Shown: piece after piece, positions 27,369-36,415 of the stretch
How the letters are laid out: every line of letters starts with the position of its first letter
Numbering within the stretch: the stretch's first letter is position 1
Origin: Phycisphaerae bacterium
GTDB lineage: Bacteria > Planctomycetota > Phycisphaerae > UBA1845 > JAFGLZ01
Direction: 5' to 3'
DNA: 64,000 nucleotides
NCBI GenBank assembly: GCA_016927755.1
Contig: JAFGLZ010000097.1
Span: forward strand, 1-64,000
Program-made: the position numbers and the translations under genes
The notes under the pieces: generated by a model
Seen by the model: the letters and a program-made list of their open reading frames with translations, nothing else
What the model was told of the DNA's origin: nothing
Database searches by the model: none

Positions 27369-28742
27369 ATGAGAGACCGCCTGACCCAAGCCCTGCGAAA
27401 GAGCGACGCGGAGTATGCCGAAATCCGCGTCGAGAACGTCGCCACGACCCGTATCGTCTTCCGCGGCCGGGAGCTCGACACCATCGACGCCTCCACGGAA
27501 GTCGGCGGCATCGTCCGCGCCCTCGTAAAGGGCGGCTGGGGGCTCAGCACCTTCAACGACCTGAGCGACCTGGAGGCCCGCGTGGCCCAGGCCTGTGAGT
27601 CCGCCCGACTCGTCGGCAGAGAGACGACCCAGTTCGCCGCCGTCGAGCCCGTCGTCGATGAAATGACCGCCCCCCTCCAGCAGGGCGACTTCCGCAACGT
27701 CCCCCTGGCCGACAAGAAAGCCGTCGCCGAGGCCTGCAACACCATCATCCTCGACCACCACGAGAAGATCGAAACCTCCCGCGTCTCCTACAGCGACACC
27801 TTCCGGACCGTCTGGTACGCCAACACCGACGGCGCCTTCATCAAGGACGAACGACCCGACGTCGTCCTGCACATCGGAGCGACCGCCCGCGACGGCGACA
27901 ACGTCCAGAACGCCTTCGAAAGCGTCGCCGGCAACAGCGGCTTCGCCCTCGTCACGGGCCACGAGTCCAAGGCCCAGACCGTCGCACGCCGCGCCGTCGA
28001 CCTCCTCAGCGCCCCGCCCGTCCGGGGCGGAAAGTACACCGTCGTCACGAACCCCAGGCTGACCGGCGTCTTCGCCCATGAGGCCTTCGGCCACCTCAGC
28101 GAGGCAGACTTCGTCTACGAAAACCCGCAGATGAAAGACATCATGGTCCTCGGCAAACGCTTCGGCTCCGACGTCCTCAACATCGTCGATGACGGCGCCG
28201 CCCCCGGACTCCGCGGCACCCACCGATACGACGACGAAGGCGTCCCCACGCGAGAGAACTACCTCATCAAGGACGGCCTGCTCGTCGGCCGACTGCACTC
28301 ACGCGAAACCGCCGCCAAGCTCGGCGAATCCCCCACCGGAAACGCCCGCTCGCTCGGCTGGGAACATCAGCCCATCGTCCGCATGACCAATACCTACATC
28401 GACAAGGGCGCCGCGACCTTCGACGACATGATCAAGGACGTCAAGCTCGGACTCTACGCCTGCGACATGGTCGGCGGAAACACCGCCATGGAGATGTTCA
28501 CTTTCAGCGCGGGCTGGGGATACATGATCCGCGACGGAAAGATCGCCGAGCTCGTGCGGGATATCGTCCTCACCGGAAACGTCTTCGAGACCCTCATGAA
28601 CGTCGACATGCTCGGCGACACCGTCGAGTTCCCGCCGACGGGCGGAGGATGCGGCAAGGGCGGCCAGGCCCCGCTCCCCGTCGGCTTCGGCGGGCCACAC
28701 GTCCGAATCCAAAACGTCGTCGTCGGAGGCACGCACCAATGA
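27369..28742 (+). CDS. tldD: Metalloprotease TldD
   Basis: 457 aa, zinc peptidase subunit of the TldD/TldE heterodimer that cleaves small or unfolded peptides and matures peptide natural products. The zinc motif HEAFGH is near residue 237. DEGVPTRENYLIKDGLLVG and SAGWGYMIRDGKIAELVRD are TldD signatures. The ribosome site AGGAGGT (27354-27360) is near perfect. The TGA overlaps the next ATG (ATGA), so tldE translation is probably coupled. Confidence 0.93.
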   Translation: MRDRLTQALRKSDAEYAEIRVENVATTRIVFRGRELDTIDASTEVGGIVRALVKGGWGLSTFNDLSDLEARVAQACESARLVGRETTQFAAVEPVVDEMTAPLQQGDFRNVPLADKKAVAEACNTIILDHHEKIETSRVSYSDTFRTVWYANTDGAFIKDERPDVVLHIGATARDGDNVQNAFESVAGNSGFALVTGHESKAQTVARRAVDLLSAPPVRGGKYTVVTNPRLTGVFAHEAFGHLSEADFVYENPQMKDIMVLGKRFGSDVLNIVDDGAAPGLRGTHRYDDEGVPTRENYLIKDGLLVGRLHSRETAAKLGESPTGNARSLGWEHQPIVRMTNTYIDKGAATFDDMIKDVKLGLYACDMVGGNTAMEMFTFSAGWGYMIRDGKIAELVRDIVLTGNVFETLMNVDMLGDTVEFPPTGGGCGKGGQAPLPVGFGGPHVRIQNVVVGGTHQ

Positions 28743-30034
28743 TCCTCGAGCAACTCATCGAAAAGGCCATGACCCGGGCCCAGGCCGCCGAGGCGACCCT
28801 CTCCCGTAAGGAAGAGACCGACGTCTCCTTCGAGTACGACAAGCTCAAGTCCGTCAAATCGCAACAGGCCACCGACATCGAGGTCCGCGTCATCCTCGGC
28901 GGCAAACTCGGCTCCTCCCGCACCACCGACCCCAAGGACACGGATGGCGTCGTCCACCGCGCCCTCGAGACCGCCGAGTTCGGCGGACCGGCCCACCTCC
29001 GCTTCGCCGGACCCGCCCAGACCCCACGCGTCGAGCTCTTCGACCCCTCCGTACCCGACCTCCCCAAGCAGAAGATGGTCGACGTCGGACAGGAGATGAT
29101 CGACCGCCTCAAGGCCTACGACAGCGAGATCCTCGCCGGTGCCGGGGTGTCCGCCACCGTCGCCCATCGCGAGATCCTCACCTCCGAAGGCGCTACCCAC
29201 GCCGCCGACAAAACCGACCTCGCCTGCTACGTCGGCGGCGAGCGAATCCGAGGCACCGACATCCTCATGGCCTGGCACGTCCGCCAGTGGCGAAAGAACG
29301 AAATCGATCACCGCGAGATCGCCGACAAGGCCGTCGAGAAATTCCGACTCGCCGAAAAGATCGCCCCCATCGAGTCCGGCGAGATGCCCGTCATCTTCTC
29401 GCCCGACGGCATGAGCGTCCTCGCCCTGGCCCTCACCCTCGGCATCAACGGCAAACACGTCGTCCTCGGCTCATCGCCGTTGGCCGGTCGCCTCGGCGAC
29501 GAGATCGCCGACGAGCGCCTCACCCTCATCGACGACCCCCTCATCGACTACGCCTCCGGTAGCACCTCCGTCGACGAAGAGGGCGTCCCCGCCCAGGCCA
29601 CCCCCGTGATCGAAAACGGCATCCTCCGCAACTTCCTCTACGACCTCGACGCCGCCGGCCGCGCCGGCGCTAGGAGCACCGGAAACGGTCGCGACTGCCG
29701 CCCCACCAACCTCGTCGTCAAACCCGGCAAGACCTCGCTCGAGGCCATGATCGCCGACACGAAGCTCGGACTCCTCGTCCACAGCGTCCTCGGCCTCGGC
29801 CAGGGAAACGCCATCAGCGGCGCCTTCTCCGTCAACGTCTGGCTCGGATACAAAATCGAAAACGGCCAAATCGTCGGCCGAGTCAAGGACGTCATGCTCG
29901 CCGGAAACGCCTACGACGCCCTCAAGAACATCGACGCCATCGGCGATACCCCCCAATGGACCCAAAGCCACACCGGCGGCGCCGCCTTCCTACCACCAGT
30001 CAAGATCGCCTCCCTCAGCGTCACCGCAAAGTAA
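28739..30034 (+). CDS. pmbA: TldD partner subunit TldE/PmbA
   Basis: 431 aa. Same fold as TldD but without the HExxxH zinc motif, as expected for the non-catalytic partner. Signatures are VSFEYDKLKSVKSQQ near the N-terminus, VDEEGVPAQATPVIENGILR and GRVKDVMLAGNAYDALKNI. It starts with the 4-bp overlap on tldD; GGAGG lies 10 nt upstream inside tldD. No peptide-precursor gene such as a mccB-like leader is visible next to the pair. Confidence 0.92.
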   Translation: MILEQLIEKAMTRAQAAEATLSRKEETDVSFEYDKLKSVKSQQATDIEVRVILGGKLGSSRTTDPKDTDGVVHRALETAEFGGPAHLRFAGPAQTPRVELFDPSVPDLPKQKMVDVGQEMIDRLKAYDSEILAGAGVSATVAHREILTSEGATHAADKTDLACYVGGERIRGTDILMAWHVRQWRKNEIDHREIADKAVEKFRLAEKIAPIESGEMPVIFSPDGMSVLALALTLGINGKHVVLGSSPLAGRLGDEIADERLTLIDDPLIDYASGSTSVDEEGVPAQATPVIENGILRNFLYDLDAAGRAGARSTGNGRDCRPTNLVVKPGKTSLEAMIADTKLGLLVHSVLGLGQGNAISGAFSVNVWLGYKIENGQIVGRVKDVMLAGNAYDALKNIDAIGDTPQWTQSHTGGAAFLPPVKIASLSVTAK

Positions 30035-30076
30035 CACCAACCCCCTCCTCGTCAGCCCCCGAATGGGGGCGAGGTC

Positions 30077-30122
30077 GGGTGGCCCATCGCTTCAGCGGTG
30101 GGGGACACGAATTCCGGCAACC
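30077..30122 (+). repeat. Hairpin element, family A, short copy
   Basis: The core CCCATCGCTTCAGCGGTGGG is at 30083-30102 with the GGGGACACGAATTC tail. Right arm absent or unrecognisable. Confidence 0.6.
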
Positions 30123-30275
30123 ATACATACTGGTCGTGCGTCGTTCCGTGTCAGAAGGCGTACCTGAGGTCGACACACGCCCCCTCCCCAAACGAACATT
30201 GCATTCCACCCCACAAACCGGCGAGAATGACAGCACACACCCGATCCCAACAGGACGCCCATGGAGGGTCTTTCG

Positions 30276-31271
30276 ATGAAACGCCTGCTACCCCGCCTCG
30301 TGCTCGCCGTAATCTGTCTCGCCCTCATGGGCATCGACCTCGATTGCATCCCCGTGCCCACCGAGGACCCCAAACCCGCCATCGTCGGCGTGATGTACCA
30401 CCACTGGTGGGTCCCCGACCGCTGGAGCCACGACCCCCTCAACCACCCCTACGAACCCGTGCTCGGCCACTACGACAATGCCGACGAAGCCGTCATCCGA
30501 CAGCACGTCGCCTGGGCCAAGCAGTATGGCATCAACACCTTCGTCCTCAACTTCTGGCTCACCGATCACGACGGGTGGTGGGTCGATCGAAACACCCGCG
30601 CCGTCGCCGACGTCTGCGACCAGGAAGGAATGAACTACTTCTTCCTGCTCGACGGATGGTTCACCTTCGAGCGCCCCGACGTCCAGGACTACTCATACGA
30701 GATCGCCTGGCGCGTCAACGCCCGCGCCGCGCCCTACTGGAACCGCCCCGGCTATCTCAAGGAGCAGGGCAAGCCCGTCATCTTCTTCTGGGCCGCCGGC
30801 CCCACCGACTGCGATCTCTGGCAGCACGTCCGATGGGGAATCGAGGGAACCGCCGGACCCGTCTTCATGACCGGCGACAAGGAAGACTGCTTCGACCTGC
30901 GAATGCTCTATAACCCCTATATGAGCACCTGCGCACAGGGCGATTGGCAGTGCCTCCTCGATCACCAGGAGAACCTCTGGACCAGCCGAACCAAGAAGAG
31001 CCAGCCCTGGGCCCCGACCGCCCTGCCCGGCTACGACGACCACCTCGTCCGAGACGGCAACCCGATCTTCCCCATCGATCCCGAGCAGTTCCGCCGGAGT
31101 CTCCAGCTCGCCCTGAAGTGGGACCAGCACCACGCCGACGGCAAACGATGGCTCTTCATCTGCTCATGGTCCGAATGGCACGAAGGCAGCCAGATCGAGC
31201 CCGCCGCCAACCTGGCCGATCCAGAAATCTTCCTCAAAGTGCTAAAACAGGAGTTGGATGCGCTGGAGTAG
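30276..31271 (+). CDS. Exported GH99/GH71-like or WbsX-like glycan enzyme
   Basis: 331 aa with a hydrophobic N-terminus (about residues 5-24) ending in a Cys (DLDC) that could be a non-standard lipobox. The barrel reads AIVGVMYHHWWVPDRW, YGINTFVLNFWLTDHDGWWV and, near the C-terminus, CSWSEWHEGSQIEPA, the xWNEWxEGxxIEP motif of the GH99/WbsX group. I infer a glycan hydrolase or related enzyme. ATG 30276 has GGAGGG 7 nt upstream and is preferred over ATG 30261. The TAG stop is the first triplet of a TAGCGCC repeat. Confidence 0.72.
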   Translation: MKRLLPRLVLAVICLALMGIDLDCIPVPTEDPKPAIVGVMYHHWWVPDRWSHDPLNHPYEPVLGHYDNADEAVIRQHVAWAKQYGINTFVLNFWLTDHDGWWVDRNTRAVADVCDQEGMNYFFLLDGWFTFERPDVQDYSYEIAWRVNARAAPYWNRPGYLKEQGKPVIFFWAAGPTDCDLWQHVRWGIEGTAGPVFMTGDKEDCFDLRMLYNPYMSTCAQGDWQCLLDHQENLWTSRTKKSQPWAPTALPGYDDHLVRDGNPIFPIDPEQFRRSLQLALKWDQHHADGKRWLFICSWSEWHEGSQIEPAANLADPEIFLKVLKQELDALE

Positions 31272-31325
31272 CGCCGTTCTCGGTGGGTGAGTTTCGTGCT
31301 GTCGTAACGCAGGCTTCCAGCCTGC
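31269..31325 (+). repeat. TAGCGCC-headed REP element
   Basis: Starts at the stop codon of the GH99-like gene. The head TAGCGCCGTTCTCGGTG resembles those after the propeller paralogs, and the hairpin GCAGGCTTCCAGCCTGC is at 31309-31325. Confidence 0.65.
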
Positions 31326-31394
31326 CCGGAAAGCCTCACAGGCCGGGTTCCACCCGCCGCGTCAAGAAGATGACCGGCAAAGCCTCTTCTTCGC

Positions 31395-31518
31395 TCCGGT
31401 CCGTAGGGACCACGCGGAAGTTGTCGGTCCCGGAGGGACCACGTGAAAGTAGCCCCGGACTTCAGTCCGGGGAACCGCCTCGCTTCCAGGAACATCAGTC
31501 GCGTAGCGACGGCTGACG
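31395..31518 (+). repeat. Compound REP element, family C
   Basis: Contains GGTCC-N4-GGACC hairpins (GGTCCGTAGGGACC, GGTCCCGGAGGGACC), then TAGCCCCGGACTTCAGTCCG closing with GGG, then TCGCGTAGCGACGGCTGA. The same succession, with paired stem changes, is at 35587-35690. Confidence 0.6.
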
Positions 31519-31579
31519 TATGGCGGATCGCTCAGAGGCGCTCCCGGGGCCCTTCACTCCAACCCCAGAGCGGCTCAAT

Positions 31580-33361
31580 TCAACCCACAACGTAAGCCTG
31601 CTTCTCAACACTCGCGTTCCCGGGCGGAGGAACCTTCATCCTCCCCAACAACAACGAGTGCAGCCCCAGTCGATGCCGAAGCGGCTCCTCCGCCAGCGGC
31701 AAGACCTTGACCACAACCTCCGACGATCGAGTTTCACTGACCTCCAGAAAGCGCAACAACGAATCCAGCGTCTCCGCGTGACGCCGGCTCCGCGCGACCA
31801 GGTCGTCCGTCTCGCCGAAGTAGATCCGACGCCGCTTGCCGCTCAGCACATACAGCCCCGGACACGCGGGAACGTGCCCCAGCCGATCCAGCGGCCGCCC
31901 GTTCTCCGCGATCTTCGCGCCGATCAGCGACGCAGGCAACGCCTCCGCATACGCACGCCTCTGCCTCGCCTCCTTGCGAAGATGCAACGCCCCCCACCGA
32001 TACTCCCACGCCTCACGCCCCGGCGCGAGCTCCACGGCCATCCGATCGAACTCGCCCGCCAGCTCCGGGTCGCACAGAATCGCGTCGAGTGAGATATCGT
32101 GCCGCCTCGCCAGCACCTGCCACGCGATCTCGCTGGCGAAAAGGAACCCGTCCAGCTCCTCACGCGACAGGCTCGTCCGCTCGCTCTTGATGACCCCGTC
32201 GAACTTGCCGGCCTTGCGGAGCCCCAACAATCGGCGATTCCATTCCGCCGGAACGCCGCCGATGCCCGCGCTGCGGCACGCCGAAATGAAATCGTTGTTG
32301 ATCGCCGGGTCCGCGATCACCCGGTCGATCGACATGCCCCGATGCGTCTGCAGATAGGCCTCGCGAATCGCCAACAGCACGTCCTCCCCAACCGGCGGCA
32401 GGCTCGTTCCCACCCCCTCGATGTCGCGACGCCTCGATCGCCTCGCCGGCTTGGGTTTCGGCGCCGCTTCGGTCGCGGCCTGCTTCGCCCGACGCGCCGT
32501 TCGATGCTTACCGTTGGTCGGCGGCGCGCTGGCTAGCGGCTCCGGCGCCCCGTCCAGCCGATCCCCCACCTTCGTCTCGCGCAGACGTTGCTCGATCCGC
32601 TTGACGTACTCCTTCGAAAGCTCGAACCCGACGAAATGCCGACCCAGCTTCTTCGCCACCGCCAGCGTCGTGCCGCTGCCCCCGAACGGATCCAGCACCA
32701 GCTCCCCCTCGTTCGAGCACGCCCGAATGATCCGCCCCAAGAGCTGCTCCGGCATCTGGCACCCGTGCCACCCCGCCCGCTCCTTGAACGTCCCGCACAC
32801 CCGCGGAAAGTACCACGTGTCCTCGTCCGGCCCGAAGCCTTCCGGCAGGTCCTGCGGACGCAGAATCCACGTGTCGTCCGGCAGCCGCCCCGTGGGGTTC
32901 GCGCGCGTGTCCGCATACACGAGCTGCCGCGCCGACGGAACCCGAATCGCCGCGCTGTTGAACGTAAACGCCTTCACGTCGCGAGTGAAGTGGAACAGGT
33001 GCGTGTGGCTGCGGCTGAATTTGGTCTTGCAGTTCACCCCGAACGTGTAGTACCAGATCACCCAGCTCCGACACGTCAGCCCCAGCTTGAGCGTGGCCTC
33101 TACCTTCAGCTCGGCCGCATAGTCGTCGCCGATCGCTAGCCAGAACGTGCCATCCGGCTTGAGCGCCCTGACCACGCCCCCCATCCAGCGACGTGACCAC
33201 TCCAAGTACGTCTCGGAGTCCTTCTTGTCGTCATAGACGTCGTAGTCGTAGCCAATGTTGAAAGGCGGGTCCGCGAACGCCAGATCGACGCTCCCGGGCT
33301 CCAGCTTCGCCAGCCCTTCCAAGCAGTCGATCCGATAGATCTTGTCGGCCTCTAGCCCCAT
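31580..33361 (-). CDS. Beta-class DNA methyltransferase fused to GIY-YIG-like domain
   Basis: 593 aa. Residues about 1-260 are a DNA N4-cytosine/N6-adenine methyltransferase. The catalytic DPPFNIGYDYD (motif IV) precedes the SAM-binding DPFGGSGTTLAV (motif I), the beta-class order. Residues about 270-315 are an Ala/Lys/Arg-rich linker. Residues about 316-495 are a helical region of unknown fold. Residues about 497-585 match GIY-YIG nucleases: GLYVLSGKRRRIYFGETDDL with the downstream Arg (VARSRRHAET) and a terminal PPGN. At the position where GIY-YIG enzymes carry the catalytic Glu I read LGLHSLLLGRMK, that is His, so nuclease activity is doubtful. No separate restriction gene adjoins it. GGGAGG is 5 nt before the ATG. 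Confidence 0.85.
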   Translation of the reverse strand: MGLEADKIYRIDCLEGLAKLEPGSVDLAFADPPFNIGYDYDVYDDKKDSETYLEWSRRWMGGVVRALKPDGTFWLAIGDDYAAELKVEATLKLGLTCRSWVIWYYTFGVNCKTKFSRSHTHLFHFTRDVKAFTFNSAAIRVPSARQLVYADTRANPTGRLPDDTWILRPQDLPEGFGPDEDTWYFPRVCGTFKERAGWHGCQMPEQLLGRIIRACSNEGELVLDPFGGSGTTLAVAKKLGRHFVGFELSKEYVKRIEQRLRETKVGDRLDGAPEPLASAPPTNGKHRTARRAKQAATEAAPKPKPARRSRRRDIEGVGTSLPPVGEDVLLAIREAYLQTHRGMSIDRVIADPAINNDFISACRSAGIGGVPAEWNRRLLGLRKAGKFDGVIKSERTSLSREELDGFLFASEIAWQVLARRHDISLDAILCDPELAGEFDRMAVELAPGREAWEYRWGALHLRKEARQRRAYAEALPASLIGAKIAENGRPLDRLGHVPACPGLYVLSGKRRRIYFGETDDLVARSRRHAETLDSLLRFLEVSETRSSEVVVKVLPLAEEPLRHRLGLHSLLLGRMKVPPPGNASVEKQAYVVG

Positions 33362-33458
33362 GTCAGCCTCCCTGCCTTAGCGTGTAGGGATGGATGGCGC
33401 GAGTCTAACACCCGGCACCGCGATTTCAAGATGCCGCCTCAACCTCCCCCAAGAAAAA

Positions 33459-33522
33459 GGGACGCAGCTAGTTTTCCAGGGTGCCCCATCGCTTCAGCGG
33501 TGGCCGGCACGAATTCAACCGC
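33459..33522 (+). repeat. Hairpin element, family A, hybrid left end
   Basis: GGGACGCAGCTAGTTTTCC precedes a core hairpin at 33485-33504 whose right strand has one decayed base. The same left segment occurs at 37456. Confidence 0.6.
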
Positions 33523-33605
33523 GCAACCCCGCCCACACACAGTCGAACCCCGCCCCGTTTTCGGGTAAAAGCTAAACCGTCTCGCAGCCAGGGGTACCCA
33601 AAACC

Positions 33606-35408
33606 ATGCCTGACAACATCCACCAGGTCACCCTCCACCTCGCCGACTACGTCATCATGGTCCTCTACATGCTCGGCCTCATCGGCCTCGGGCTCTACTA
33701 CCGCAAATACGCGCAAGAAGACCTCGACCACTACTTCCTCGCGGGCCGGCGATTCAAAGGCTGGATGACCGGAACCAGCTACGCCGTCACCTGCATGAAC
33801 GCCGACGTCGCTCCCGCCTACTGCGGCATGACCGTCATCACCGGCATGTGGATCTGCTGGTGGTACATGAGCCGCTTCGGCCTGGCCCTCATGATCGGAG
33901 GAATCCTCTTCGCCGTCTTCTGGCGACGACTCAAGATCTTCACCTCCCCCGAATTCTACGAAATGCGATTCAGCGGCGCGCCCGCCATCACCATGCGAAC
34001 CTGGGTCTCCCTCCGCAGCGCCTTCATCGCCGTCGTCGCATGGACCGGCTCCGGACTCCTCGGCCTGTCCAAGGTCGCCGAGGGCCTCCTCGGCTGGCCC
34101 GAATGGCTCACCTATACCGTCGTCATCCCTGTCATCCTCATCTACGTCATCATGTCCGGATACATCGGCGTCGTCCTCAGCGACATCTTCCAGACCGTCA
34201 TCCTCATCGTCTCCTCCATCACCCTCATGGTCCTCGTCTGGCAGGACTTCGGCGGGCCCACCGGCCTATATACCTCCCTCGTCGGCACCTTCGGCGAGCA
34301 GGTCGTAAGCTGGCACCCACCGCGCAGCCACGAACTGCTCGGCCTCATCGGCGTCATCGCTTGGACCGTCGGAACCGCCGTCGGCTACGGCGGAGACGTC
34401 GCCCCAATGGCCGGTGCCATGGAAGGCCAACGACTCCTCTCCTGCCGAAACAGCCGCGAAGCCACCAAAATGTACTTCTGGACCGAGATCATGCTCTTCC
34501 TCATGCTCGCCGTCCTCACCCTCCCCGCCCTCGGCGCAATGGCCAAGTGGCCCGGCCTGCACGACGGCTCCATCGACAAAGAGCTCTCCTTCGGCATGCT
34601 CCTCGGCCACTACCTCCCCACCGGCCTGCTCGGACTGGCACTCGTCGCCATCTTCGCCTCCATCATGTCCACCGTCGACTCCAACATGAACTTCGGCGCA
34701 CAGGTCTTCATCAACGACGTCTACCGCCGCTCCATCCGACCCAACGCCTCGATGAAGCACTACCTCGGCCTCGGTAAGATCGTCATGCTCGTCATCATGG
34801 GCTTGGCCCTCTGCGTGGCCGTCCGAGCGCGCAGCGTCATCGACATCTCCGTCTTCATGCTAGGCCTGTCCTCCGCCGAGCTCACCGCCAACTGGGGCCA
34901 GTGGTGGTGGTGGCGATTCAACGGACCCGCCCGCCTCGCCGCCTCCTTCGGCGGTCCGCTCATCTTCCTCTTCAACAAACTCGTCCTCTTCAAGTACGCC
35001 ATCCACGCCGGCGACGACGCCACCTACCTCATCGTCCTCGGCTCCATCGCCGCCACCTGCCTCCTCTGGATCGCCGTGGCCCTCCTCACCAAGCCCGACC
35101 CCGAACACACGCTCATCGAGTTCTACCGCCGCGCCCGACCCATGGGCCTCTGGGGCCCCATCGCCGCAAAGGCCGGCGTCGAAATCGACCACCCCTCCAT
35201 CCTCCACGGCCTGCTCATCGCCGCCGTCGGCGCCGTCATGGTCGGCGCGGGAACCATCGCCTTCTCCGCCGTCTACGTCGCCAAATGGCAAACCGCCGCC
35301 ACGGGAGGAATCATCGCCGCCGTCACCGCCGTCATCTTCAAAATCACCTACACCCGCTACATGACCAACCTCCACGCCGAAAACGTCGTCGACGACGAGG
35401 AGTCGTAG
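33606..35408 (+). CDS. Sodium:solute symporter family transporter
   Basis: 600 aa, roughly 13-15 TM helices, SSS/SLC5 fold. DLDHYFLAGRRFKGWMTGTS after TM1, LSDIFQTVILIVSSITL and ASIMSTVDSNMNFGAQVFIN are the usual signatures; the last is the Na2-site region. It probably imports a sugar or other small organic solute with sodium across the inner membrane. Isolated on its strand, but within reach of the glycan-degrading genes, so sugar uptake is a reasonable inference. The ribosome site is modest (AGGGG about 13 nt upstream). Confidence 0.9.
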   Translation: MPDNIHQVTLHLADYVIMVLYMLGLIGLGLYYRKYAQEDLDHYFLAGRRFKGWMTGTSYAVTCMNADVAPAYCGMTVITGMWICWWYMSRFGLALMIGGILFAVFWRRLKIFTSPEFYEMRFSGAPAITMRTWVSLRSAFIAVVAWTGSGLLGLSKVAEGLLGWPEWLTYTVVIPVILIYVIMSGYIGVVLSDIFQTVILIVSSITLMVLVWQDFGGPTGLYTSLVGTFGEQVVSWHPPRSHELLGLIGVIAWTVGTAVGYGGDVAPMAGAMEGQRLLSCRNSREATKMYFWTEIMLFLMLAVLTLPALGAMAKWPGLHDGSIDKELSFGMLLGHYLPTGLLGLALVAIFASIMSTVDSNMNFGAQVFINDVYRRSIRPNASMKHYLGLGKIVMLVIMGLALCVAVRARSVIDISVFMLGLSSAELTANWGQWWWWRFNGPARLAASFGGPLIFLFNKLVLFKYAIHAGDDATYLIVLGSIAATCLLWIAVALLTKPDPEHTLIEFYRRARPMGLWGPIAAKAGVEIDHPSILHGLLIAAVGAVMVGAGTIAFSAVYVAKWQTAATGGIIAAVTAVIFKITYTRYMTNLHAENVVDDEES

Positions 35409-35416
35409 CGTCCGCC

Positions 35417-35544
35417 GGGTGGCATGGGTCCGCGCCGCGGGAGCATTCCGGAAGAACGACGCGCGGCATGCCACGATGCGCCGCCCCCAATCGACGCCTC
35501 GCTCCGCGGACCCGTGGTTCGTCCAGTCTCGGAGCCACGTGGGG
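35417..35544 (+). repeat. Dispersed element, family B
   Basis: Left arm GGGTGGCATGGGTCCGCG (35417-35434); right arm TCCGCGGACCCGTGGTTCGT. The arms carry inverted GGGTCCGCG/CGCGGACCC blocks. It shares its right arm with 19269 and 51572. Confidence 0.55.
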
Positions 35545-35586
35545 CGCCCGCCCGTCGCGGCAAGAAGACGACGGCCAAAGCCCCCC

Positions 35587-35690
35587 CTCGGTCCCATAGG
35601 GACCGTGTGACAGTAGCCCAGGATCTTCAGTCCTGGGAACCGACCCGCCCCCAGACAACTCAGTCCCATCGGAACGGCTGATCGCTCACC
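35587..35690 (+). repeat. Compound REP element, family C
   Basis: GGTCCCATAGGGACC hairpin, then TAGCCCAGGATCTTCAGTCC closing with TGGG, then a decayed TCGGAACGGCTGATC end. Confidence 0.55.
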
Positions 35691-35781
35691 AATCGCTAGA
35701 CGAAACTGCAGCCACGTAGAATCCGACGCATGAACCCGACAATGGCTGTACACGCCCCCCCTTCGGAGAGAGAATGCAAAC

Positions 35782-36321
35782 ATGACATCATGGTGGGACT
35801 ACGCCCCGCTTCTTCTCATCCCCGCCACCCTGGCCGTCATCGTGCTCGAGCGGCGCCATCACCGTCCCCGCGTGTCAGGCCTCCTCCGCCAACCGCGACC
35901 CGGCGTCTCCGACACGGAACGCGCCGATGGTGCTTTCAGAAGACTCCACAGCGTGGACGGCTACGTACGTCACCGGTACATCATGCGTGGCTGCCTGATC
36001 GCATTTTTCACGGCGGCTCTGATCGTTCTCGCGAAGCGCGTTATTCCAGGAATCACCTTCTCCACAGAGGCCGGCGCATTCGTGATGTCCTCGGCACTGC
36101 TCGCCGGAATCGCCGGGAGACACCTGGTTCGATACCGTCGCGAGAAGTTCTTCAGAAGGGTGAGGGCGCTGGATCACCTGACCTGCCCCGACTGCCACCA
36201 TCGCCTCGATACCCATCGCGAAGGCGGCGCCTGCCCCGAGTGCGGCTACGCCTTCACGCCGGAGTCGCTGAGACAAGACTGGGAGGATGTGGAGGAGCTC
36301 TCTCAGATTCCAGAGATCTAG
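35782..36321 (+). CDS. Membrane zinc-ribbon protein, type 1 (paralog 1 of 4)
   Basis: 179 aa. N-terminal TM (about 7-23), a charged loop with RADGAFRRLHSVDGYVRHRY, two further TM helices (about 70-110), then a C-terminal four-Cys ribbon: CPDCHHRLDTHREGGACPEC, followed by GYAFTPESLRQDWEDVEEL. The pattern CP.CH.RL..H..GG.CPEC.Y.F.PESL..DW.DV is shared by four tandem genes. Function unknown; the ribbon should face the cytoplasm if the three-TM reading is right. The start is supported by alignment with the gene at 36416, whose upstream bases (ttcggag...gaaaatgcaa) also match. Confidence 0.8.
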   Translation: MTSWWDYAPLLLIPATLAVIVLERRHHRPRVSGLLRQPRPGVSDTERADGAFRRLHSVDGYVRHRYIMRGCLIAFFTAALIVLAKRVIPGITFSTEAGAFVMSSALLAGIAGRHLVRYRREKFFRRVRALDHLTCPDCHHRLDTHREGGACPECGYAFTPESLRQDWEDVEELSQIPEI

Positions 36322-36415
36322 CGGAGTAGCACGCGTCTCGATGTACCTTGCGACTGGTTCGCAATGCGGACCTGTCCCGCTGTACACGCCGTCCATTCGG
36401 AGGGAAAATGCAATC

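Noticed and set aside
30077..30122. Family A cores as intrinsic terminators
   Set aside because: The stems are strong but none is followed by a T run, and they occur at variable distance and context. A Rho-linked or 3'-stabilising role remains possible.
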